Of a stretch of DNA of 64,000 nucleotides, positions 11,501 through 21,301 are shown piece after piece; the stretch's first letter is position 1; each line of letters opens with the position of its first letter. The notes beneath the pieces are model-generated. The model saw only the letters and a list, made by a program, of their open reading frames with translations, did not search any database and was not told the origin of the DNA. The stretch comes from Blepharisma stoltei (lineage: Eukaryota; Ciliophora; Heterotrichea; Heterotrichida; Blepharismidae). The stretch lies in the NCBI GenBank assembly GCA_914767885.1, contig CAJZBQ010000033.1:1-64000 (forward strand), in the 5' to 3' direction. Both the position numbers and the translations under genes were made by a program.

Positions 11501-14287
11501 CTTTCAAAAAGATTTAACTGTCATATGGGGGTTGACAAATCAAATTGTTTTTGGCAAGCTTTTCAATCACCAAATAACAGTTATAGCCCGTTCCCGGCTA
11601 TAGATCATGCTTAGTCCGATCTTTGCCGGGAACGGACTATACACTTTATCTGAAAATTCAAGCTTTAGCCTAAATCTCAAAAAGGATTATTAGGCCAATC
11701 TAAAAGGGATAATTAAATTATATATTTTTTTTTTTCAATTAAAATAGATCTAATAATTAAAGAGATTTAGAATATGCTTCTGCTAAAGACTTTTATTTTA
11801 ATTTTTCTCATTAATAATAACTAATAAAAAGAGTGTTTGCTATTAAAATGGGAAAATAGGCAAACTCTAGCCTTTTGTCCCCCGCTTAAATTGATACCTT
11901 TTTCTCCTATTTCTGTAAAATCTTTATCAGGTAATGAACTTATATCTTGAGACAAGCAGCATGCATCTATGACTTTCATGTATCAGCTCTCATTATATGG
12001 CTTTCCAAATAAAATATTATTCCTTAGGCTGTCGTTTTGGAGCCAAGATTCTAAAGAAGGAGCATACGCAATTTGATCATTTGGATGACGTTTAAAAATG
12101 GCCTGGAGAGCCACTTGCCCTCTTAACACCTGCTCACAGACGGGAGCCTGGGGACCTTTAGAAGGGAGAGCAAAGCGCGGTGAAAGTATTTTTATCTGCT
12201 GGAGCGCGATGCCGGGTAGATCTGCTGCAGGCGCACATCTAAGACAGGCCTTTACCTTCAGAGGGTAATGGAACTTGGAAGTTGGAAAGGAACAGCTCGG
12301 CAAGAGGGAGATCGTTCTTGCTAATTGGGATTTCCCCAGCGCGATACTAAAGTTATGAACTGGGCTCCAAGCTTAGTTTGTCCGAAAAAATCAGTTTTTT
12401 GAATTTTCGGAAAAAAGCCATTCTATTGGCGAACAGACTGTAACCTAGACTATTTACCTTCATGTTGCAAAGGCAAGCCCTCGTTCGGATTAAGCAACAC
12501 ATAGTTTTAGGTCTTATAATTGGATCTGAAGCTAGAGGGTGATGATAAGCAAAGCCGACAGCAAACTGGAAGATACCCTATAATAATCTAAGCTAAGATC
12601 ATTTACACAAATCTCCCCAGATTCGACCTTGAGCTCTCCCATAATTGCATTGAGAAGTGATGACTTCCCGCTCCCAACTGGCCCAACAATAGCGATGAAT
12701 TCATTTTTCTTTAAGTTTAGGTTAATACAATTTAATAGCGTTTTGCCTTCACACTCAAATGAACAATTTTTGATTTCGACAGTATCACCTTTAGGAAGTT
12801 GTCTCAATTCGCTGACATCAAGGAACTTTTGCACTCTTTTTATGCTTACAAAGCATAAAATTAAGCTAGTCAGTATGTAAGGAACTTCTTGAAGAGAGTC
12901 CTGAAGAATGAGCAAAGTTGATAAAGTTACAAAGGTGACTTCTGGATTTAGTGACTTTTCCATAATTTGTGTGTAGTAGACGAATACAGAAGCGGCTGTT
13001 AAACTTGGGGTTGACCAGAATAAATATGATGCTCCAGAGTACGCTAAATTGTAAGATTTTAGAGAAGAAAGCTCTCTTTTCCTGATATCATGGATTAGAT
13101 TTTTGAAGAAGTTTTCTCATACGTAAGCTTTGATGATTTTGATATTTCTGACGAGTTGAGAAGACATCTCGATCCTTTCATCTTTTATAGCCATCGTTTT
13201 ACTTTGAAACTTCTTTAATAGCGAAGAAGAAAAATAGCTCAAAGATAAGCACATCAACAATACTCCTAATCCAGCAAAAACTGCGGATCCAACTTGCAAG
13301 TAGATTAAATAAATAGATAAGACAGCTTGAACCGGGCATGAGATGAATAGCCCAAGGTCGATGAACACAGAGTAAATCTTTTCTGCGTCTACTTCTAGAA
13401 CGTTGACTCCAAGCCCTTCAGGGACTTTTGAAGCTTTTAAGACTTTTCCATAAATAGCATTTGCCAAGGAATTTTTTACTCTGATCTCAATAAGTTTGCT
13501 ATTAAATTTCACTCTTCCTTTTAATATCTGATTTAGTAAACTACTTTATGGCAAATAGCCCACTAAGAGGCATTTATTAGGCAGCTCTCAGCTGGATTGT
13601 CATATAGCCCAAGTATCTTTTAATCTCAGACTTCCCAATCTTTCTCAACGGGAAAGAGGAGAGTTGCCAAAGCCAACTAATCTAATTTGGTCAACTCCTA
13701 AAATGGCAGAAACCTCATTTAGGATTTGGTCTAAACATCATTAGTTGGCTTTCACAACTCCCTCTTTCTTATTGGGAAAGATCGGAAATCCGAGTTAAAA
13801 AATGCTTGATTATACCATTTGAATTTGGCTACCAAAATAAGTTTTTTTGCTGGCTATTCATCATGGACACATATATATGAATAGCTGAAAAGGCTAATAA
13901 AATATAGACCCCAGTCGTGAGAGGCTTTTCTTCAGACTCGATGTAAGAGATGAGCCATTTTATAAGTAAGGGAGCTGACAGATCTAACAATGCACATGCA
14001 TTTCCTAGAAAAATAGATAAAAGTATAAGTTTTAGGTTGGAAAGTATAATGGCTCAAAAAAGCTTGTGTTTTTTCAGGTTCTGGGTGAGTTCTTCATTCT
14101 CTGCCTTTTCTTCATCTGGTAGAGGGTAAGTGTCATCAGAAGTAACATCTTTCTTTTTACTTAAATCAAGGATCGATTTTACTCATGTGAAGAAAGTCAT
14201 TGAAAAAAATCCTGGCTTTTTTGTGGAGCGTGCTGGAAAATATGTGTAAGAGCTTTGATTTAAATTGTTGAGAGGTTGAAGTTCCAT
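8578..14287 (-). CDS. ABC transporter, ABCC/MRP type (copy 1)
   Basis: Full ABC exporter of the ABCC (multidrug-resistance-associated) type that moves conjugated organic anions or drugs across a membrane using ATP. Six inserts break it; removing them gives 1,196 residues starting [17 protein letters not shown], the same length as copy 2. The order is TMD1, NBD1, linker, TMD2, NBD2. NBD1 has Walker [13 protein letters not shown]2 has Walker [10 protein letters not shown], signature NLSAGEKQ and H-loop AHRL. NBD1 ends in [10 protein letters not shown], with Asp where a catalytic Glu is usual, the degenerate site typical of ABCC. There is no TMD0, so it is the short form. Loss of function cannot be excluded if the retroposon at 12083-12596, whose target duplication lacks TA, is not excised. 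Confidence 0.85.
8820..9139 (-). mobile_element. SINE-like retroposon (UUCG-hairpin family) in ABC copy 1
   Basis: About 320 bp flanked by AAATAAAATAA (8809-8819 and 9140-9150). On its own strand it starts AAAATGGAGCGTATG and ends with a TAATCTTAAATCTTAAATC tail. It is nearly identical to 21980-22294. Both carry a GGAACTGC-TTCG-GCAGTTCC hairpin. The uninterrupted sequence in copy 2 shows the empty site, and the duplication contains TA. Confidence 0.88.
9578..9808. mobile_element. TA-flanked palindromic IES
   Basis: 231 bp with degenerate terminal repeats (TATCCCATGATTGCA and, reversed, TATAACCCAGGATAGCA). Inside is a long inverted repeat based on ACTCCATAAGTTG. Comparison with the empty site at about 15534 in copy 2 shows that removal leaving one TA restores the exact length. 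Confidence 0.85.
10051..10282. other. IES at the same site as the MITE in copy 2
   Basis: 232 bp of AT-rich sequence between TTA (10048-10050) and TA (10281-10282), without clear terminal repeats. It occupies exactly the codon position that in copy 2 holds the MITE at 15780-16162. Weak resemblance to the MITE interior (TTGATATA, ATAATTATTAG) suggests a decayed copy. Confidence 0.75.
11393..11858. other. TA-flanked IES containing a 60-bp TATAG palindrome
   Basis: 466 bp between TAs at 11391 and 11857 in the NBD1 coding region. Copy 2 is continuous here and removal gives the same length. Nested at 11582-11641 is a foldback TATAGCCCGTTCCCGGC ... GCCGGGAACGGACTATA. Confidence 0.85.
11582..11641. 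mobile_element. 60-bp TATAG foldback nested in an IES
   Basis: Ends TATAGCCCGTTCCCGGC and, reversed, TATAGTCCGTTCCCGGC. It has the same TATAGCCC head as the palindromes at 19552 and 33017. Confidence 0.7.
12083..12596 (+). mobile_element. SINE-like retroposon in ABC copy 1 (TSD without TA)
   Basis: 514 bp of GC-richer sequence flanked by GATCATTT (12075-12082 and 12597-12604). The empty site is seen in copy 2 (GGTCACTT). It starts with the shared head TTTAAAAATGGCCTGGAGAGCC. It carries the CCGAAAAAATC...GATTTTTTCGG-type stem-loop shared with other copies (around 12390-12416). Unlike the other genic retroposons, its target duplication contains no TA. Confidence 0.85.
13539..13875. mobile_element. 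TA-flanked palindromic IES in ABC copy 1
   Basis: 337 bp starting after TA at 13537. The interior is an imperfect inverted repeat of about 45 bp (CCCAATCTTTCTCAACGGG ... TTATTGGGAAAGATCGG). Removal gives a frame and length equal to copy 2. Confidence 0.8.
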
Positions 14288-14868
14288 TTTAATTCTTTAT
14301 ATGGAGATAAAATTGCTTTAATACAGAAGTCTTTAAGATATTTGAAGCTTTGAAGGCACTAATTTTTAAAACTTTATCGTAGTAAAATATATATTTCCTT
14401 TTATGTTATTTTATTATTTCAACAGAGCTCTCTTTATTAAGTGCATTATAGCTTTTTTCTTTCCTATTTCATTTTTTTACAATTTCTTTAAATAATTTAA
14501 GAGGCAGTCAAAAAATCATTTATGCAAATAGCAATTATATTTTAGAAAAAAGAATTAGAAGATTATAAAACTCTTCCCACAATTGAAGCAAAAAATATTA
14601 TGCACCCAACCAAAACCATCAAAATAAATCTTAAGAATCGTTCCTATTAATAGAGAGGCGAGGTTAATTTTTTAAAAGTCCAGTTTAATGGATTTGATAT
14701 TTGAAAAGTTAATAAGATTTATTATGAAGTCTAACTAATTAACCATTAATGCATATGTTTTCAAAATGCATAAATATTCGGAACAATTCTCATATCACAA
14801 ATCTGAAAAAATTTGATTTCTAATAAAATTTATCTTCATTAATATTATCAATTTTAATCGTAAAATAA
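14288..14868. other. Intergenic AT-rich DNA between the ABC genes
   Basis: About 580 bp with no open frame of note and no recognisable element. Confidence 0.6.
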
Positions 14869-17800
14869 TTAATGAATCTGATCTTTGATTTTTCTGAAGA
14901 GTGAATCTTTTTGCAGCAACTCCTCAGGGTTCCCTATTTCTGCAGCAATTCCATCTTGCATCACAATAATAAAGTCGTTTTCCATAACTGTTATGAGTCT
15001 GTGGGCGATAGTGAGAATAGTGCAGCCGAAAATCTTTCCTTTTATTAAATTCTGGATTTCATGATCACTCTCTTGATCAACTCCAGCAGTTGCTTCGTCA
15101 AATAAAATAACTTTTGTATTGGCAAGCATGGCTCTCGCTATACTGATGAGCTGTTTTTCTCCAGCTGATAAATTTGACCCACTACCTTTGATATCGTGGT
15201 CAATTGAGAATTTTGAGAGATTTACTTCTTCCAACGCCTTTTTTATTTCATCATCTGATTTCAGTTGACACGGATCTAAATTCTTTCTTAGAGTGGAAGA
15301 AAAGACTAATGGATCTTGAGGTACTAGTGTAATTGCTGACCTCAGTTTGTCTAACCCTATATGTGATATGTCTACGCCGTCAATAAAAATTATTCCTTTA
15401 TCGATTTCAACAATTCTTAAAAGGGCAAGAAATACAGAAGACTTTCCACTTCCAGTCCGCCCTACAAATCCTATTCGTTTTGATCCTTCGATTTTAAAGT
15501 TTACTCCTTTTAAAATATATGGTGTATCAGGTCTATATTTCATGAAAACGTTTCTGAATTCAATTGATGGATTCTCTGGCCACCGAACTAAATTTTTATC
15601 TGTCGGCAACTGACTTGGCTTTTCCGCAGGAATGTTCATATACTGTTCAGCTCTTTCAACTGAGATTACTGAATTTTCCAAATATGCTCAATCAAAAATC
15701 AAATAATGCATGTCTATTGGCAAGGGAACAACATAAGCTAGACATAATCCAACAGTTGCAGCAGATAGATCGTTTCTTACTCCCCCCCTCCGTGAGTGAA
15801 CAAAACCATTAGAAAAATCGCTATTTTTTTGCCCAAAAACCCACCCCTCCGTGAGTGAACAAAAATTTTTTTAATAGAAAATTTTTTATGGAAAAAAAAA
15901 TTGATATATAAGTGATAATTAGCATAATGAAATCTAGTGCTAATTCTGTTTAATTTTAAAACAAATTGCGTTTCAAAACATAAATTTTATAAATTAAATT
16001 AATATTTGCTTTCCAATTTTTGCGAATTAGGATTTTTTTAAATTTCGAAAAAAAAAATATTTTTTATAAAATTTATATATAAATTTTTTTAAAAAAAAAA
16101 AAAATAAACCCCCCTCCGTGAGTGAACAAAAATTATTTTGTTCACTCACGGAGGGGGGGGAGTTAGCATAATAATTGCAAAAAGCAAAATAAATATAAAG
16201 GCAGAACTCAGAAGTCCAAGATATAAGTTAATTCAGCACTCACATGCTCCTAGTCAATATAAGATTTTTGAATTTTTATTCAATAAATTATAGTTTTTAG
16301 CGTGAAAATTTTCGGTTTGTTTAAAGGCTCGAATGAGTTTAGCGCCGGATAATGTTTCAGAAAAGTGATTGAGAATTGGAGACTTTGAGATTGCCTCCAG
16401 TCTTGTCAATTCCCTTGAAGCTCCTAAGTACGCATCTTTTATCTTTAGCGCAAAGTAAATGAATAAAGGCAATGCGAAAACTAGATATGGAATATATATG
16501 AGAGCCATTAAAATTACAGCACCGGTCTCTCCCAGCAGGACTATTATGTAACCAATAGCATTAGGCACACTCCCATCAATCTCATCCATGTCCTTGCTTA
16601 GTCTATTTAAAATTCTCCCTATTGGTGTCACGTCATAGAATAAATTGACTGGTGCCCTTGAGAAAGATTCTATCATTTTGTCATGAATAGCTTGAGAAGC
16701 TCGGATTCCAAGGATATAATTGAGTAAAATCGCTCTTAAAGGTATTAAAATGTCTCCTCCAATCCTTAAGCATAAATATAAAACTAGAAGTGTGAATGCA
16801 TCACTAGGATTGCTGCTTCATTCTTTCAGGACTATGTCTCCAGACATTCGAGTTGCAGTTCAGAGAACTATGGATATACAAGCTAAAACTAGTATAGTGT
16901 ATCCGCCTGAGAATTTAAAGTAGTCCTTATATACTTTACTGCTTACTTTTCCTGACTCTTTTTCTTCATCTTCTATCAGCTTTTTAGGTTCATGGGGAAT
17001 TTCTTGGGGTTTAGAATTATCCTTCTCGATAAGTGATTCTTGAATACTCAAAGAAGCAGGCTCAGAAATTTGGCTTATTTTTCCATCTTCTAAAACAATA
17101 ATACGATCCACTTTGTCTAAGATATTCAAGCGGTGAGTAACAAGAATTCGTGTCTTGTTAGAGAGGAGATTAAGAAAACAGTTATTCATTATTGAGCTGG
17201 CTACAAAATTGTCAACAGAGCTTAGCGGATCATCAAGGAGATAGATTTCTTTATCAGCATACACAGCTCTTGCTAAGCATACTCGAGCTTTTTGTCCCCC
17301 GCTTAAATTGATACCTTTTTCTCCTATTTCTGTTAAATCTTTATCAGGTAACGAATTTATATCTTGTGCTAGCGAGCAAGCGTCTATGACTTTTGAGTAC
17401 CAGCTCTCATTATATGGCTTTCCAAATAAAATATTATTCCTCAAACTGTCGTTTTGGAGCCAAGATTCCAAAGAAGGCGCATACGCAATTTGGTCACTTA
17501 CACGAATCTCCCCAGATTTGACCTTGAGCTCTCCCATAATTGCATTGAGAAGTGATGACTTCCCGCTCCCAACTGGCCCAACAATAGCGATGAATTCATT
17601 TTTCTTTAAGTTTAGGCTAATGTCATTTAATAGCGTTTTGCCTTCACACTCAAATGAACAATTTTTGATTTCGACAGTATCGCCTTTAGGAAGTTCACTC
17701 AAGTCACTGACATCAAGGAACTTTTGCACTCTTTTTATGCTTACAAAGCATAAAATTAAGCTAGTTAGTATATAAGGAAATACTTGAAGAGAGTCCTGAA

Positions 17801-20800
17801 GAATGATCAAAGTCGTTAAAGTTACAAAGGTGACTCCTGGATTTAGTGACTCTCCCATAATTTGTGTGTAGTAGATAAATACAGATGCTGCTGTTATGCT
17901 TGGAGTTGACCAGAATAAATATGATGAGGCTGAATAAGCTAAATGATACGATTTTAGAGAAGAAAGTTCTCTTTTCCTGATATCATGGATTAGATTTTTG
18001 AAGAAGTTTTCTCATACATAGGCTTTGATAATTTTGATATTTCCTAAGAATTGAGAAGATACTTCTATCCTTTCATCTTTTATTGTCATCAATTTAGTTT
18101 GGTATTTCTCAAGCAATGAAGAGGAAAAATAGCTTAATCCCCTTCCGTGAGCGAATAAAAAAAATTTTAAAAATCCCAATTCGAAAAAATTGGAAAACAA
18201 ATTTAAATTGTAAAATTTATTTGTCCAAAATTAAATAGAATTAGTTAGAAATTTCATTCACTTATATATCAAATTTTTTTCATAAAAAAATTTTGGTTAG
18301 CTCACGGAAGGGTTTTTGGTCAAAAAAATAGGGATTTTTCCAATGGCTTTGTTCGCTCAAGGTAGAGGGGAGTTAGCACCAGACACATTAGCATGACTCC
18401 TAATCCAGCAAAAATCGCAGATCCAACTTGCAGGTAGATTAAATAAATCGATAAAACAGCTTGAACTGGGCATGAGATGAAGAGCCCAAGGTCGATGAAT
18501 ACAGAGTAAATCTTTTCTGCGTCCACCTCAAGAATGTTTACTCCAAGGCCTTCAGGGGGTTTTGAAGCTTTTAATACTTTCATATAAATAGCATTTGACA
18601 AAGAATTTTTTACTCTGATCTCAATGAGCATGTCATTAAATTTCACTTTTCCTTTTAGTATCTGATTTAGTATATTAACAATTGAAAAGCTAGATAAAAT
18701 ATAGATCCCTGTCATAAGAGGCTTCTCATCAGACTCAATATAAGAAATGAGTCAATCAATAAACATTAACGTTAAAATTAATTAACTTAAATAGAAGCCC
18801 GCAGTAATTCCAGAAGGACTACCCATAATGCTCCACTCGGCTAGCCGCCACCAATCCTAACACGGCCTTTAAACCTTTGCTCCTACAGACAAGGGCTAGC
18901 ACTCGCTACCTGTAATCGGATAAGTTGCGCCACTTTGACGTTAAAAGAGGTTGCTCCGAAAATTTGAATAACAAATTTTCTAGTCGAGTAGTCAGCTAAA
19001 ATGGAAATCTAAAGTGTAGGATACAACGCCCAGTACCGCGCTGGAGAAGTGTCCGATGGATCGTGCAGTCACCCACAGTGTCGTGAGCCACCCCTTTCAA
19101 AATCTGAATCCCATTTCCACTGACTCCTCCCCCTTTAAATTGGAACAAAATATAGGTAAAATTTCCACTTTTTTGTAAATTAACCCCCTTTAAATTGGAA
19201 CAAAATTTAATTTTATAATAAAAAATTTTATAGATAAAAAATCATAATTTTTATTTAAAAAGTTTGATATAAGTTAAATGTTTATTCTTTAACTAAAATT
19301 TAAAATTTAGTTATATCTTGTTTTTTTTAAAGAAAATAGTATAAATTAGCATCTTCTTTAAATAAATTTATTATCCTTAATCGCTAAATTTTTATTTTTT
19401 TAAATAAGAATAGCATTTTTATTTAAATAATTTTGATATAAATTCAATGCGAATTCTTTACAAAAATTCAAGATTTACTTATTTCTTGCTTTATTTATAA
19501 GAATATAGTATAAATAATATCTTATTTTAACAAAATTAGCACTTTGATCGATATAGCCCAGGAGCGATTTTTGATCGCCCTGGGCTATAAATTTTCTAAA
19601 TTATTTTTTATCAATAAAAAATAATAATTTTTATGTAAATAGTTTTGATACTAATTAATAGTGGTGTATTAACTAATAATAAAAAATTTAGTTATATCTT
19701 GCTTTGCTTTAAAGGATAAAGAGCAAATAGTATTTTATTAACTCCCCCCCCCCCCTCCGTGAGCGAACAAAACCATTAGAAAAATCGCCATTTTTTGACC
19801 AAAAACCCACCCTCCGTGAGTGAACAAAAATTTTTTTAATAGAAAAAAATTTTAATGGAAAAAAAATTTTGATATATAAGTGATAATTAGTATAATGAAA
19901 TCTAGAGCTAATTCTGTTTAATTTTAACCAAATTGCGTTTTAAAACATAAATTTTGCAAATTAAATTAATATTTGCTTCCCAATTTTTGCAAATTAGGAT
20001 TTTTTTAAATTTCGAAAAAAAATATTTTTTATAAAATTTATATATAAATTTTTTTTAAAAAAAAAAAAAAATTAAACCCCCTCCGTGAGCGAACAAAATT
20101 TTTTTGTTCGCTCACGGAGGGGGGGGGGGAGTAAGCAAATTTATTAATCTAATTCGATAAATTTTTGAAATTTTTTTTTGAAATTTTTATATAAATTTTT
20201 TTTATATAAATAATTTTATATTAAATTTTTTTTTTTATAAAAAAACATCTTAACCCCCCTTTAAATTGTAACAAAATTTTTTGTTCCAATTTAAAGGGGG
20301 GGAGTGAGGCAAAACCTTTTGATCTGCAGTGAGACTGGGTCGACAAAATTCGATATTAAGCTCGACCAAAAAAACAAGTAACTTAGTCTGATATACTTAC
20401 CGAGCGTCAATTTCTCTTCCAAAAGGTCCCGCGGCCTTTCAAGCCTACGGCTGCAAGTGTTGAGAATAGGGCTGGCTCACCGTCGCCATTTTAATGTATA
20501 GCCAATCAATAAACAACGGAGCTGATAGATCTAGCAATGCACATACATTTCCTAGAAAAACAGATAAAAGTATCAGTTTTATATTGGAACGTATAATGGC
20601 TCAAAAAAGCTTGTGCTTTTTCAAGTTCTTGGTAAGTTCTTCGTTCTCTGCTTTTTCTCCATCTGGGAGAGGGTAAGTATCGTCTACGGTAACATCTTTC
20701 TTTTTACTTAAATCAAGGATCGATTTTACTCATGTGAAGAAAGTCTTTGAAAAAAATCCTGGCTTTTTTGTGGAAAGCGCTGGAAAATATGTGTAAGAGC

Positions 20801-20834
20801 TTTGGCTTAAATTATTAAGAGGCTGAAGCTCCAT
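14869..20834 (-). CDS. ABC transporter, ABCC/MRP type (copy 2)
   Basis: Tandem paralogue of the gene at 8578-14287, coding 1,196 residues after removal of three inserts (386, 239 and 1,750 bp including one target copy). TMD1 occupies roughly residues 80-380. NBD1 is near 410-620, with Walker [10 protein letters not shown], signature [10 protein letters not shown] and Walker [11 protein letters not shown]. An acidic linker follows, then TMD2 to about 920. NBD2 has Walker [10 protein letters not shown], signature NLSAGEKQ and Walker [12 protein letters not shown]. The degenerate NBD1 and canonical NBD2 sites fit ABCC exporters. The substrate cannot be told. High similarity to copy 1 indicates a recent duplication, and the inserts differ between copies at all but one site. 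Confidence 0.88.
15780..16162. mobile_element. Poly-C MITE, family 1 (CTCCGTGAGYGAACAAAA), TSD TTA
   Basis: 383 bp from CTCCCC to GGGGAG, flanked by TTA (15777-15779, 16163-16165). The left terminal repeat is CTCCCCCCCTCCGTGAGTG. A second copy of the 20-mer lies about 65 bp inside (15842). The AT-rich core holds GATATATAAGTGATAATTAG. The right end is a complete hairpin of the 20-mer. Copy 1 of the ABC gene confirms the uninterrupted coding sequence. Confidence 0.9.
18137..18372. mobile_element. Degenerate poly-C MITE (family 1 variant), TSD TTA
   Basis: 236 bp in reverse orientation to the copy at 15780. TTA lies at 18134-18136 and 18373-18375. Ends are ATCCCCTTCCGTGAGCGAAT and, reversed, CTCCCCTCTACCTTGAGCG. 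Removal gives a 35-nt stretch that aligns without gaps to copy 1. Confidence 0.85.
19552..19589. mobile_element. 38-bp TATAG palindrome
   Basis: TATAGCCCAGGAGCGAT ... ATCGCCCTGGGCTATA, an almost perfect foldback with TATA at both ends. It is the smallest member of the TATAG class in the window and sits inside the family 2 MITE. Confidence 0.7.
19742..20131. mobile_element. Poly-C MITE, family 1, nested, TSD TAA
   Basis: 390 bp flanked by TAA (19739-19741, 20132-20134). It is almost identical to the copies at 27112 and 30072, which are also 390 bp, suggesting recent spread. Confidence 0.88.
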
Positions 20835-21301
20835 TTTACTAATGTCATCTGACAATTATTTTGCTCCAATATGTATATTTACACAATTCATAATTTTTTA
20901 AGTTTCTTTTAAACAAAATCTTTTGTAAAACATCCAATTTTATAGTATTTTAATATTTTAAAGCACTTTATTTATCAATCTCATAATAGCTTTATTCTCC
21001 CAATTAACTTTTTTTTAAAAATATTTTGGGATAATGCATGAAAATGAGTAATAAAACTGATATAAATAAGCAGCTATAGTATTTAATATATAGGATGGCA
21101 TTTACTAAAAGTTTAATATTCCTCAGTGCTATTTTTGCTTTAATATTAAAATTTCATGTTGAATTTATATTTCGACAGATAGTAATTGCATTTGAATTAT
21201 TATAAGGCGATAAATTATGAATATTAGAAATAAAAAAAATATTTTAACTATATTATCACTTAGATGGGTAGCCTGCACATTTATAATATTTATATTCAAA
21301 A
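20835..21301. other. Intergenic AT-rich DNA
   Basis: No gene or element recognised between the ABC copy 2 start and the end of the MORN gene. Confidence 0.6.

Larger units (their letters stand above)
19124..20304. mobile_element. Poly-C MITE, family 2 (TTTAAATTGGAACAAAA), TSD TGA
   Basis: Flanked by TGA (19121-19123, 20305-20307). The left end is CTCCTCCCCCTTTAAATTGG with an internal repeat ACCCCCCTTTAAATTGG about 60 bp in. The right end is a hairpin (CCCCCCTTTAAATTGTAACA ... TTCCAATTTAAAGGGGGG). The architecture is that of family 1 with a different 20-mer. About 390 bp of the span is a nested family 1 element. Confidence 0.88.
18766..20502 (-). mobile_element. SINE-like retroposon carrying nested MITEs
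   Basis: Flanked by CAATCAATAAACA (18753-18765 and 20503-20515); copy 1 shows the empty site. The retroposon proper is about 550 bp (18766-19123 plus 20305-20502). Read on the minus strand it starts TATACATTAAAATGGCGACG and ends in TTAATTAATTTTAACG. It holds the AGAAAATTTG...CAAATTTTC stem-loop. A family 2 MITE has inserted into it and that MITE itself hosts two further elements. Confidence 0.85.

Noticed and set aside
11983-12303. 106-codon minus-strand ORF crossing an ABC/retroposon junction
   Set aside because: It fuses a piece of NBD1 with retroposon sequence and has no biological support.
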